From: Lentisphaerota bacterium
Lineage (GTDB): Bacteria; Verrucomicrobiota; Kiritimatiellia; RFP12; UBA1067
Reading direction: 5' to 3'
Length of the DNA: 8,154 nucleotides
Assembly: GCA_022839525.1 (NCBI GenBank)
Contig: JALHET010000077.1
Location: forward strand, 1 to 8,154
Under the pieces are notes generated by a model that was not told where the DNA came from, did not search any database, and saw only the letters and a program-made list of their open reading frames with translations. The first letter of the stretch is position 1, and every line of letters starts with the position of its first letter. The position numbers and the translations under genes were made by a program. Shown in pieces: positions 1-8,000 of this stretch.

Positions 1-265
1 CGCTTTTCCCGACCCAGTCGGTGACGATGTTGAAGACGCCGCGCCAGCCGCGCTTTTCCAATTCGGGCGCGGCGATCAGCAGATGGTCTTTGAGCCCGTC
101 GTCAAACGTCAGAACAACGCGTATCGGTTGCAACCGTGTGCCCGGCATCCAATCCTTGGAGAAGTGGTCGTTGTCCTCGTTGACAACGAACCAGAAATCG
201 CCCGCCACCAGACCCGCCGGCGCAATGAGCATCCACGCGGCTGCCAATCCGACTTTTAGTTTCAC
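1..265 (-). CDS. Polysaccharide deacetylase family protein, exported (N-terminal fragment, continues past left edge)
   Basis: Only the first 88 codons are visible; the frame is open to the window edge. The protein begins MKLKVGLAAAWMLIAPAGLVA, a typical Sec signal peptide with likely cleavage after A21. About 30 residues later comes VVLTFDDGLKDH (residues 50-61), which contains NodB motif 1, TFDDG. In this family the first Asp (D55) is the catalytic base and the second (D56) binds the metal. The following helix and strand (APELEKRGWRGVFNIVTDWVG) match the usual start of the NodB barrel. Such enzymes remove N- or O-acetyl groups from chitin-, peptidoglycan- or xylan-like glycans; the substrate here is unknown. 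The GTG start is chosen because it gives an intact signal peptide, has AAGAGG five bases upstream, and an in-frame stop (TAA, 278-280) lies just before it. It is the last visible gene of the operon, 72 bases after the DUF4838 gene. The remaining catalytic motifs lie outside the window. Confidence 0.85.
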   Translation of the reverse strand, partial: MKLKVGLAAAWMLIAPAGLVAGDFWFVVNEDNDHFSKDWMPGTRLQPIRVVLTFDDGLKDHLLIAAPELEKRGWRGVFNIVTDWVGKS

Positions 266-290
266 GCCGTCCTCTTGTTATTCATAAGAG
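266..290 (-). promoter_or_regulatory. Ribosome binding site of the deacetylase gene inside a small possible hairpin
   Basis: On the mRNA strand, AAGAGG (complement of 271-276) sits five bases before the GTG at 265, and this decides the start. Its AAGAG can pair with CUCUU about nine bases upstream (complement of 286-290), forming a five-pair stem that would cover the site. The stem is short and AU-rich, so real sequestration is uncertain. The Shine-Dalgarno call is much firmer than the hairpin. Confidence 0.55.
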
Positions 291-337
291 TTTTAATCCC
301 TCCGTATGGTTGAGACACATGCGCATCGTCATCTTCC
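266..337. other. Intergenic gap between the DUF4838 and deacetylase genes
   Basis: This is the longest non-coding stretch in the window (72 bases). It holds the deacetylase ribosome binding site. I see no GC-rich stem followed by a U-run, so no intrinsic terminator after the DUF4838 gene is supported, and no clear -35/-10 pair. Read-through transcription into the deacetylase is the simplest reading. Confidence 0.5.
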
Positions 338-2719
338 TCACTTCCCCTGAGGCGGCTTCACGCGCCTGAACGCCAGTCGGTCGACCGCCATCAGATTCTT
401 CTTCTCTGATCCCGGAAATGCTGCCGGGCCCTCCAAACGCACGCTCACCCACACCTCGTACCAGTTCGGGTCGACCGGCAGGCCGTCTGCCAGGATATAG
501 TAGCTCCTGAGCTCGATGCGGTTAAGCCAGGAACTCGGGAACCAGAAGCCGGTCATGCTTCCTATATGGGCGACGCCGAGTTTCTGCCAGCAATACCTGC
601 CTTCGGTCATGCCCTCCGCGACGATCTCGAAGGGGTAGTGGTCTTTCGTACCCCAGTCGTAGATGCCGCAGCCGGTCGGATACTTATAGGGATAGTCGCC
701 GAACCGCGCGAACGTCGTCATGCCGCGCTCAGACAGCGGATCTTTGTCCTTGTTCCATGAACGGTGGTAGTCGACGCAGACAAGCTCGTCCGCCGGCACC
801 TCCTTCAGTTCGGGCGGCAGATTCTTGAACGAGAGCGACATCAGCTCAAACGTATCATAGGCGTCCTGCCGGACCTTAGCGCGGTCAGCCGCACAGACGA
901 ACCCCTCGGCCGCATACTGTTCGGAGCACTTCAGGTAGAGCTCCTTCGTCGCGGCCAGGGCGGCTTTCTCGTTCGGATCGGGCATGATAAGACGTATCTG
1001 CTCCAGCAACGCGCCAGCCAGGGCCTGGGCGACCCGCGCGCGACAGGGTTTCGGCCCGTCTGCCACGCGCGCATACGCCTTCTTCAGCAGGTCGATGAGT
1101 TTCGCAATGTTCTCGCGCGTGCGCCAAGGCAGGCGGCGGACATGCCAGTCATAGGCGGTCGGTGCGGGATTGTCAAAGCTCAGATGCCGCGTGTACTCGA
1201 TCGCCGCCCGCATCTCGCGCGCCGCCGGCCCGTACATCTCGCATGCCTCGTCGATCAGTGTATCGACATTGGCGGACGGATTGATGTAAAGCTGGCTCAG
1301 CAGATAGTAGTTGACGAGGTAGAACGGCTGGCGCTTGTATTCCGTCTCCATGAAGATCGAGTCGACGCCGACCCGGTGAAAGAGCTGCGCGTCGCCCGCG
1401 AAGGCGTCAGGACACGTATCGAGGCTGCCTGCGCCGTAGAGCATATAGTCCCAGAGCTGCACGTTCTTCGCGAGCGTACACCAGTCGGCGAGTTCCTGAG
1501 CCTGCTTGTAGTTGAAATGTCCTTCCGTCGCAAGCGGACGCGTGTGATCCGAGAGACTGTAGACATCGCACCACCGGATGATGACGTTCAGCTCGACGGC
1601 GATCGTGCCGGGCTTCGGCGCACAACCGGTCGAGACGTAGGCGAACGTCCGGATCAGGAGATCCGGATACTTCTTCGCAATTTCGCGTGCCAGCCAGTTG
1701 ACGCACTCGAGTTGCAAACCGGCGTCGCCGCCCTCCTTGTGTCCGCCCTCGACGCGATTGTACTTGGCAATCACTTTCTTACATTCGGGGCACAGGCAGA
1801 TGAAGTCGGAGTTGTCCATCTGCGAGAAGTCGTAGATGCACGGATACCCCTTCGGGTTCTGTCGGCGATCATTTGCGACAAACCGCTCGAGAGATTCAAG
1901 CGCGACGCGCCACATGTCGCGGTTCGAGAAGCACAGTTGACTCTGCGCATTGGGGACGCCCGTGCGCCTGCCGGCGGAATTCATCGAAAAGTAATCAGGA
2001 TGCTCCTCGAAATATTTCGCCGGCGGCACGTAGTCGTAGAAACTGTGAGAGCTCTTTGCCTGCGCGGAGAGGCGTCGCGTTCCCTCGTTCTGCGACGGCG
2101 GGAACTCGGGACAGCGCCGGCGGCGGGCGAACGCATCCCAGACGGGTGCCTCGGTCGCACTGACCATGTTCATGTATCGGACGCCATGAAAGATGCCGCG
2201 GTCGTAGACGGCCGGCTTCACCGTCACGTCGCAGACCGGAACCGTCTTCTCCGGATCGACGACGTGCGGATCCTCACCGTCCGGCGACAGGAACCGGTAG
2301 CCGCAGAAGCGCTCGACAAACTCGGTCATCGCAAACGACGCGCCCATGCCGGTCGTGCCGAAAACAAATGCCTTGCCCGGTACGACCTTGACGCGCCAGT
2401 CGCCGTTGCGCATGTCCTTGCCCTCAATGCCGGCCGTCCGCGCGGCCTTCGTGTCACCGAGATAGATGACGGCCTTTGCATCGGCGGGGACGTCCGCCTC
2501 GGCGACAAGCGGCACCGCCCGCCCCGTCACCTTGGCGATCACGTTCGTCAGGTCGTCCGCGGCGTCCCGCGTCCACTTCCGGCTCTCCGTCTCTCCGCCC
2601 GTCTCGAAATTGACCGCGACGACGGCGTCCGTCAGACGCAGGCCGACCGTTTCTGCCGCACACGCATTTCCGCACGACACCCCAAGCACCACGCACGATA
2701 CAACTGCTGAAATTCTCAT
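338..2719 (-). CDS. Exported DUF4838 domain protein with alpha-glucuronidase-like N-terminal domain
   Basis: The 793-residue product begins MRISAVVSCVVLGVSCGNACAA, a Sec signal peptide with an ACA/CAA cleavage region near residues 19-22. Residues about 45-145 (RDAADDLTNVIAKVTG, then VIYLGDT and FVERFCGYRFLSP) resemble the small alpha/beta domain that precedes the barrel in GH67 and GH20 enzymes. Residues about 235-490 fit DUF4838: EEHPDYFSMNSAGRR, QLCFSNRDMW, a D-rich segment with CLCPEC (C308, C310, C313), VNWLAREIAKKYPDLLIRTFAY, and DSIFMETEYKRQ. A mostly helical stretch (about 485-640) and a beta-rich, possibly glycan-binding tail (about 690-790) follow. The family is thought to be an uncharacterised barrel protein linked to carbohydrate metabolism. 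Candidate acidic residues are D302, D305, E458 and E460, by position only. The gene follows the beta-helix gene by 15 bases. The ATG has GAAGG directly against it, an unusual spacing, but later GTG codons would destroy the signal peptide. Family assignment is firm; function is not known. Confidence 0.85.
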   Translation of the reverse strand: MRISAVVSCVVLGVSCGNACAAETVGLRLTDAVVAVNFETGGETESRKWTRDAADDLTNVIAKVTGRAVPLVAEADVPADAKAVIYLGDTKAARTAGIEGKDMRNGDWRVKVVPGKAFVFGTTGMGASFAMTEFVERFCGYRFLSPDGEDPHVVDPEKTVPVCDVTVKPAVYDRGIFHGVRYMNMVSATEAPVWDAFARRRRCPEFPPSQNEGTRRLSAQAKSSHSFYDYVPPAKYFEEHPDYFSMNSAGRRTGVPNAQSQLCFSNRDMWRVALESLERFVANDRRQNPKGYPCIYDFSQMDNSDFICLCPECKKVIAKYNRVEGGHKEGGDAGLQLECVNWLAREIAKKYPDLLIRTFAYVSTGCAPKPGTIAVELNVIIRWCDVYSLSDHTRPLATEGHFNYKQAQELADWCTLAKNVQLWDYMLYGAGSLDTCPDAFAGDAQLFHRVGVDSIFMETEYKRQPFYLVNYYLLSQLYINPSANVDTLIDEACEMYGPAAREMRAAIEYTRHLSFDNPAPTAYDWHVRRLPWRTRENIAKLIDLLKKAYARVADGPKPCRARVAQALAGALLEQIRLIMPDPNEKAALAATKELYLKCSEQYAAEGFVCAADRAKVRQDAYDTFELMSLSFKNLPPELKEVPADELVCVDYHRSWNKDKDPLSERGMTTFARFGDYPYKYPTGCGIYDWGTKDHYPFEIVAEGMTEGRYCWQKLGVAHIGSMTGFWFPSSWLNRIELRSYYILADGLPVDPNWYEVWVSVRLEGPAAFPGSEKKNLMAVDRLAFRRVKPPQGK

Positions 2720-2724
2720 CCTTC
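2720..2724 (-). promoter_or_regulatory. Shine-Dalgarno-like GAAGG abutting the DUF4838 start codon
   Basis: The 15-base gap after the beta-helix stop reads attaaacaacgaagg and then ATG, so the only purine-rich site has zero spacing to the start codon, against a usual 5-9 bases. Either this is not a working ribosome binding site and translation is coupled to termination of the upstream gene, or initiation here is not driven by Shine-Dalgarno pairing. Confidence 0.4.
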
Positions 2725-2734
2725 GTTGTTTAAT

Positions 2735-5014
2735 TTACTTGATCCTGATCGTCAGGCCGTCCGGCTCCGGCAGTTCGCCCGCACCGACGTCAATGGCCTG
2801 GCGTGAGATGCGAGGCTGCCCGTACAGGTCGACCGTCCGTTCCTCCGGGAACGCCGACGGGAAGTTGGTGAGGTAGCCGTTTTCGCCGGCATCTTTCAGA
2901 AAGCACGAGAACTTCGGAATGAACGTGCCTTCCTTGAACTCTAGCTCCTGTTGTTGCACCAGCGAACCGTCATACAGGTGATACCCGGCGACACCGACAT
3001 AACTTCCGGTTGCGCTCGGGAAATAACAGCGGTAGAACGGCGTGAGCTTGCAGTCCTGGGCCGAGGCGATGACGCAGTTATAGGCCGTGCAGTATGTCGC
3101 ACTCGCTGACGACTCGCGGAATGCGCTGGACGTGTCCATGATCGTGCAGTTGACGACATTATAGCAGTCGTGTACCGAATACGGGCCACTATTGCCGTAA
3201 ATGGCGCAGTTGTAGAGGTTGAGCCGCTGCAACCCCGCGTAGTAAATCGTCCGGTTCCCGCACACGCGGCAACGGATGAGTCCGCTGCGTCCGCCGGCCT
3301 TAACAGTCGTTTCTTCATCACCGGCAATCGCATGGATGAATCCGACGCAATTGGTGATGAGGCAGTTGATCAGGTAGTTGCCCTCGCCCATGCAATGCGC
3401 GGCCGCACAACCGTCATAGCCGGAAGAAGACGTCGTACCGTTCACATAGACGCGCCCGCCCGCCAGCGTCAGGTTCTTGAGGATGCACCCGCCGACAAGC
3501 TTCGCGCACCGCACCGCGTTCGTACCGCAGCCATACGCATTCGCCACCTGATTCTCAAGAGGCGCATCGGCGCCCATGATGACAACGTCCTCGGGTTTCT
3601 CGCCAAGCCCCTCGACGGTGACTCCCGCTTTCACCACAACGCGGTTCAACGTCCGTGCATCGCCGTTCGTGACTACGCCCTCGGCATAGGTGCCAGCCTT
3701 CAGGTAGACCGTGTCGCCGGCACCCAGCCACGGGTGAGCCATTACGCCGGCCAGAGTTTTGAACGCCGATGTCGGCCGGCATCCGTCGTTGCCGTCGTCA
3801 CCGTTGACCGGATCGACATAGAAGGACTTCGGCGTCGGGTCGAACTCGTACGCGCCGATGTCGATGCGCGCGCCTTGGACGCGCGTATTCTTAAGGTAAT
3901 CGACCGCACTCTCCGCATCCCAGACATTCGTCGCCCATTCAGTTTCTGCCGCAGTGGAAAACGACGCGGCATAAAACTCGTTCGTTCCGGCGTCAAGGGC
4001 GACACTGCCCGGCAGCGGTCGGTAATCGGCATCCAAGTTGAGCTGCGCCGCCGTGACCTTGCGCGAGCCGTCAATGGCCGTGCTGTTCCCGATTCCTCCA
4101 GTAACGTACAGACAGTTACGCAATGTGCTGTTATGAGAGGTGCCCATGATGACGGAATTATAATAATTCCGCTGGATCTCGGAGTCGGAACCGCTTGTAC
4201 AATAGCTCGTACAGTTCGATCCGACCACCCCGTTCACGAAAGCATACGGACGGAAGACCTGATAGGAGCCGCCAAAGTTATGGTCGACAATGCAGTTGTA
4301 GTAGACGCCGCTAGAGACACCGCCCCAGTTGGTGATGCGGTTGTGGATGAACTTACACCGATAATACGTGCCGTAGGAGGTAATCGCGTACGTGCAACCA
4401 ACGTTGTTGGAGATGATGCAGTCGGTGATAACGGACGTATTGCGCAACGCCGTGTTATCCCAGTTTCCCTCGCAGTTGACAGCGGCACCCCGCTCCGAAT
4501 TTGAGTCAGTATCAGACGTTGCCGAAACGTGCCCCCCGCACAGGGTAAAGCCATGCAGCCGAGATCCTCGCTTCATATAAACACAGCGAACCGCCCCCAC
4601 GCCGTTGCTGTAGCTGCCGACACGATTAGCCTCCGGCGCGGGAGCGCCTTCGATGAACGTCACGTCCCGCCCCTCGTCGGCCGTCAGCGTCACACCTACG
4701 GGGATGACGACGCGGTTCAACGTGCTCTGCACCGACTGCCCTGGCAATTGTGCGGTCATCGTCCCGTCGGTGTAATGTCCGCGCGCGGCATGGACGATGT
4801 CACCCGATGTCGTCGCCACGGCCATGACACCAGCCAACGTGAGTTTGGGGCCGTGCGTCCCGTCCCAAACCCTCGCCCTGCCGTCGTAGCTGTCGCTGGC
4901 CTTCGTTTCGTCTGGATTGACGTAGTATTCGGTCGCCCCCCATGCAGACATGCCTCCCAACGCAAGACATAATCCGATAACGGGAACGAGCGCAATCGCT
5001 TTCTTCGTTGTCAT
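2735..5014 (-). CDS. Exported right-handed parallel beta-helix protein with two homologous modules
   Basis: The 759-residue product starts MTTKKAIALVPVIGLCLALGGMSAWGA, a Sec signal peptide with cleavage near residues 25-27. It then contains two related modules. Each opens with a DUF1565-like strand and turn (EYYVNPDETKASDSYDG at 29; SFYVDPVNGDDGNDG at 397), followed by LTLAGVMA / KTLAGVMA, TLNRVVIPVGVTL / TLNRVVVKAGVTV and GAVRC / NAVRC. Each continues with short coils of the type xxNCxIxxN about 20 residues apart, the mark of a parallel beta-helix, and ends with RIDIGAYE / AIDVGAGE, like the C-termini of choice-of-anchor Q proteins. The mature part has 28 cysteines. Such folds occur in polysaccharide lyases, adhesins and surface proteins; no lyase catalytic set is recognisable, so an enzymatic role is not claimed. 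No sorting signal is evident at the C-terminus (PDGLTIRIK). The ATG start has AAAGGA eight bases upstream. The gene lies 33 bases after the large glycoside-hydrolase-like gene. Confidence 0.82.
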   Translation of the reverse strand: MTTKKAIALVPVIGLCLALGGMSAWGATEYYVNPDETKASDSYDGRARVWDGTHGPKLTLAGVMAVATTSGDIVHAARGHYTDGTMTAQLPGQSVQSTLNRVVIPVGVTLTADEGRDVTFIEGAPAPEANRVGSYSNGVGAVRCVYMKRGSRLHGFTLCGGHVSATSDTDSNSERGAAVNCEGNWDNTALRNTSVITDCIISNNVGCTYAITSYGTYYRCKFIHNRITNWGGVSSGVYYNCIVDHNFGGSYQVFRPYAFVNGVVGSNCTSYCTSGSDSEIQRNYYNSVIMGTSHNSTLRNCLYVTGGIGNSTAIDGSRKVTAAQLNLDADYRPLPGSVALDAGTNEFYAASFSTAAETEWATNVWDAESAVDYLKNTRVQGARIDIGAYEFDPTPKSFYVDPVNGDDGNDGCRPTSAFKTLAGVMAHPWLGAGDTVYLKAGTYAEGVVTNGDARTLNRVVVKAGVTVEGLGEKPEDVVIMGADAPLENQVANAYGCGTNAVRCAKLVGGCILKNLTLAGGRVYVNGTTSSSGYDGCAAAHCMGEGNYLINCLITNCVGFIHAIAGDEETTVKAGGRSGLIRCRVCGNRTIYYAGLQRLNLYNCAIYGNSGPYSVHDCYNVVNCTIMDTSSAFRESSASATYCTAYNCVIASAQDCKLTPFYRCYFPSATGSYVGVAGYHLYDGSLVQQQELEFKEGTFIPKFSCFLKDAGENGYLTNFPSAFPEERTVDLYGQPRISRQAIDVGAGELPEPDGLTIRIK
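2771..3826 (-). repeat. Beta-helix module B (second of two homologous protein modules)
   Basis: Residues 397-748 of the beta-helix protein. Its opening (FYVDPVNGDDGNDG, then TSAFKTLAGVM and GDTVYLKAGTY) is closer to the textbook DUF1565 start than that of module A, which carries an extra WDGTHGP segment. Module B has 18 cysteines against 10 in module A. Confidence 0.75.
3836..4930 (-). repeat. Beta-helix module A (first of two homologous protein modules)
   Basis: Residues 29-393 of the beta-helix protein. The module aligns with residues 397-748 along its whole length: Y[YF]V[ND]P opening, [LK]TLAGVMA, TLNRVV, AVRC, a [DN]C[IL]I[ST]N[NC]VG coil and a closing ID[IV]GA. The halves are divergent in protein sequence. 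Fourteen identical bases, acgcggttcaacgt, survive in the DNA at the TLNRVV site (4710-4723 against 3639-3652). Confidence 0.75.
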
Positions 5015-5022
5015 AGCATTTG

Positions 5023-5028
5023 TCCTTT
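5023..5028 (-). promoter_or_regulatory. Ribosome binding site of the beta-helix gene
   Basis: The mRNA reads AAAGGA, then eight bases (caaatgct), then the ATG at 5014. An upstream ATG inside this spacer runs ATG CTA TGA and stops at once, so it is not the start. This is the best-formed Shine-Dalgarno site in the window. Confidence 0.6.
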
Positions 5029-5047
5029 ACTCCATGTGACTCTCACG

Positions 5048-8000
5048 TCACTTCGCCTTCCCTTGTGCAAACTTGAAGAACAACGCCGTATCCTTGTCGG
5101 TCTCGGTGCGCAGGACGATCTCCCCGGCCTTGCGGGAAACGACAGCATAAGGCGCATCGGACTCGATCCCGGCCTTTTCTACCCCTGGCAAACGCACCGA
5201 GAAACGAAACGCCGCAGGATAAACGGTATGGTCATTGTAGATCGGCGATTCGTCCGAAAGGATTACGACCAACTCGCCCTTCTCCGTCCAAGCGGCACTG
5301 GCGAGCCCGTGTTCGCTTTTCACCGCCGGTGCGGGAGCAAGATAGGCAACGGCGTCCTTCACCGCAGACTTGAGCGGCTCACTGAGCGAATCCTGCCCCC
5401 AATGATAGACGTGGCGGAAAGAAACGCGTCGTATGTTTGCTGGCGGCGCGTTGACGAAGGCGGTGCGTCCCGTCCGGGTCTGATTCACGACGACAAGGGG
5501 AATGTCCGCAACACCGTCCTTTTCCGCGGAAGCGAAAAGAAGCGGCTTCGCGCCGTCAAGGACATACAGGGCTTTCGCCTCGCGGTTCTCGAAGGTGTCG
5601 CCGCCGACGCAGCCGATTTTGCGCGCCCCCGAAGGGTTGCGCTTCACGCCGAAGAGATCCTCAAGCCCGGCGACCTCGCGGGTGGCGATCAGGTTTACGC
5701 CGCGCTCATGCAACGCACGGATCTTTGCCAGCGTTTCCGGCGGCGTGCCCGCGACAATCGGCGGCAGGATCGCGAACTCGGCGTTGCTGGGGGACAAGTC
5801 GTCGAGAGAACCGAAGTCGCTCACGACTGGCGTCGTGTAGCCGTTCACCACGCACTGCTCGTAGACATAGGCAAGTCCCTCCTCGGCAGAGTTGCAGACG
5901 TCCGTCAGCTCCTTGTCGCCGTAGATCGGGTTGCAGTCGACGTCCATGTACTCGCCGTTGCGGGCCATCGCGTTGAAGTCGAAAAGCGCGACCGGCGCTT
6001 TGGGCGCGCGGACGGGAACGTTGTCGATCACCTTGCCCCAGGCGTACAGGAACTGCTCCATCGCTTCGCGTTCGGGATTGCGCGCGTGAAACCCATAGTC
6101 CGTCCAGAACGTGTACCGCCCGTTGCGGAACTGCGGCGTGCCGTAAACGTACTGGTAGGCAACTTTGCGTTGGTGCGTGTCGGCGAGCACGGTGCGCGAA
6201 AGCGGGTGCGCCATGTACACCGCGCCGTCCGCGCAGCGCGTCCAGCCGGAGTAGTAAATCTCCGGGAATATCCGGCGCCCGTAGCCGTAGTTGAAATCGT
6301 ACGTGGCGACGAAAAGCGCCCCGCGGAAGAGCGGATAGTCGCAGGAGTGGTGGTATTCCTCGAAAAGCCAATACGATCCATTGTCTCTGACGCGCGGATC
6401 CTTTTCAATCGGGTACCCCGAATAGGTGAGCGTGTAGGCGGTCTTGTAGTGGGACACGTAAAAAGCGTAAGGCCCGTAGGTGGCACGGGCGACCTTCGGA
6501 TTCAGCGAGAGGATGTAATCGGTGAACGCCTGAGTGTTGGCCTCGATGCGCGGACGGCAATAGGCCTTGAACGCGTCCCAGCACGTCTCGAAAAGGTCGG
6601 TGAACTCCTCGGCGGATATGGGCTTGTTGGCGGCCACCCGTTCTTCCAGCCGCGCCAGTTTCAGCTTCCTGAGCGGCGGCTTCCGCTCCGCCACGAAATC
6701 ACGCAGGAACTTCAGTTGATCGTCGATGTAATACGACAGGACGCCCAGTTCGTAGCGCGACTGGGTGTTGCGGCGGTTGTCGTGTCCTCCGAATATGTCG
6801 GCATTGCGCACAAGTTCGCGGTTAAACGCCCCGTACATGTCGCAATCGTTGGAATTACGATCCCAGTTCCAGCACCACCACTTGCGCCGGTAGACGGGGA
6901 GCAGCCTCCATATTTCGAGCGCGTTACCGACCGCGGGATAGCGGTTGTCGATCGCATAGCAATGCCCGAAGCCCGTAAAATCTCCCCAAGGATCAAGGGC
7001 GCTCTGTTCGAGATACTTGAGTTCGTTGGGCATCGAGACGAGCGTTGGCAATTTCGAGGCGAGGGGCGGGCAGGGGCCGTCCGGGTCATCGGGCAGCACC
7101 TCGAAGACCGCATAATCCTCCTCCGGAGTCCCTGCGCCCACGTGTTGCGTCCAGTTCAATTTGTAAACACCGCAGGGCAGACGCTGCTCCAGCGTCACTA
7201 AACGCGAAATCTCGCGGATCCCGCCGGCGCGCGCCCGTTCCGTTTTGTCACCGAGTTTAACGCTTATGTTCGGGATGTCCTTGCCGTAAATGTCGGTGAA
7301 GCGCGGAACGACCGAAATCTCCGATCCCTGCCAACGCGCAGAGTCGAAACAGGTTTCAATCACGAAACGGACCTGTTCCGATTCGTAGAAATAATGCTCG
7401 CGTTGCGCATGAGCCAGCGCCTTGTCGTAACGGGGGATGTCAGCGGGAATCTTCTTCGTGATCAGTTTGTCGGCCGGACTCCTCGCCACCGTCGCGACAG
7501 TGCCGCCGAAAAGCGATTCGCCAAGATAGATCTCCTTCCCGTGCCAATCCCGGATCTGCTCGTACGGGCCGTTCGCGGCGAATCGCCAAGGGTTGGCGAT
7601 CGCGTGCTCATAGCCCGCGGCGATCATCGGCTCGCCAGACAAGTCGCCAAAGAAGAACCGGCCTTTGAGCGGCCACGGACAAGGCAGGGCCTTCTCCCGT
7701 CCCACCGCCTTCGGATCGGAGAACATCCGTTCCCCGTTCCACAGGTAGAGCTTCCGTGCGTCCGAAGCGGAACCCTTGAGCCGGAGATAAGGTGACTGGA
7801 TCTTTTCCCGTACCGAGGACCACTCCCCGCCGCCGGTTTCGAGGCGCTTGCCCCTCGAAGCGACGCCTCCGGAAAGCTCGTATTCGATTTCCATCTCGCC
7901 GCTCCGGTAGCGGTTCACCGAAACGTCATAGGAAAGAGGTTCTTGAAAGCCCTGTACCGCTGGCAGATGGAAGGGCATGGAGGTCAACCGTTGCTTCTGC

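Noticed and set aside
21..287. An 88-codon plus-strand open frame over the left end
   Set aside because: The opposite strand encodes a signal peptide followed by TFDDG of a polysaccharide deacetylase, which is far better supported.
319..326. Perfect 8-base palindrome atgcgcat downstream of the DUF4838 stop, considered as an operator or terminator stem
   Set aside because: No loop, no extended flanking pairing and no second copy in the window; an 8-base palindrome is expected by chance at this length.
764..2710. A 648-codon open frame on the plus strand opposite the DUF4838 gene
   Set aside because: It is exactly in register with the minus-strand codons, so its stops would need TTA, CTA or TCA codons in the real gene, which a GC-rich gene largely avoids. 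Its translation is rich in Arg, Val and Asp with no domain motif or signal, while the minus strand gives a recognisable protein.
3170..4504. A 444-codon open frame on the plus strand opposite the beta-helix gene
   Set aside because: In register with the minus-strand gene and without signal, domain or ribosome binding site; the minus-strand protein has clear modular structure.
4969..4972. Possible lipoprotein signal around the cysteine at residue 16 of the beta-helix protein
   Set aside because: The residue before the cysteine is Leu, not Gly/Ala/Ser, so no lipobox is formed; an ordinary Sec signal fits better.
5036..5051. Inverted repeat GTGAC-(6)-GTCAC overlapping the stop codon of the large gene, considered as a terminator
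   Set aside because: Five-pair stem with no U-run after it, and the next gene follows 33 bases downstream with a good ribosome binding site. Probably chance.
5036..7201. A 721-codon open frame on the plus strand opposite the large glycoside-hydrolase-like gene
   Set aside because: Also codon-in-register with the minus-strand gene and explained by the same avoidance of TTA, CTA and TCA. Low-complexity composition with no recognisable motif.
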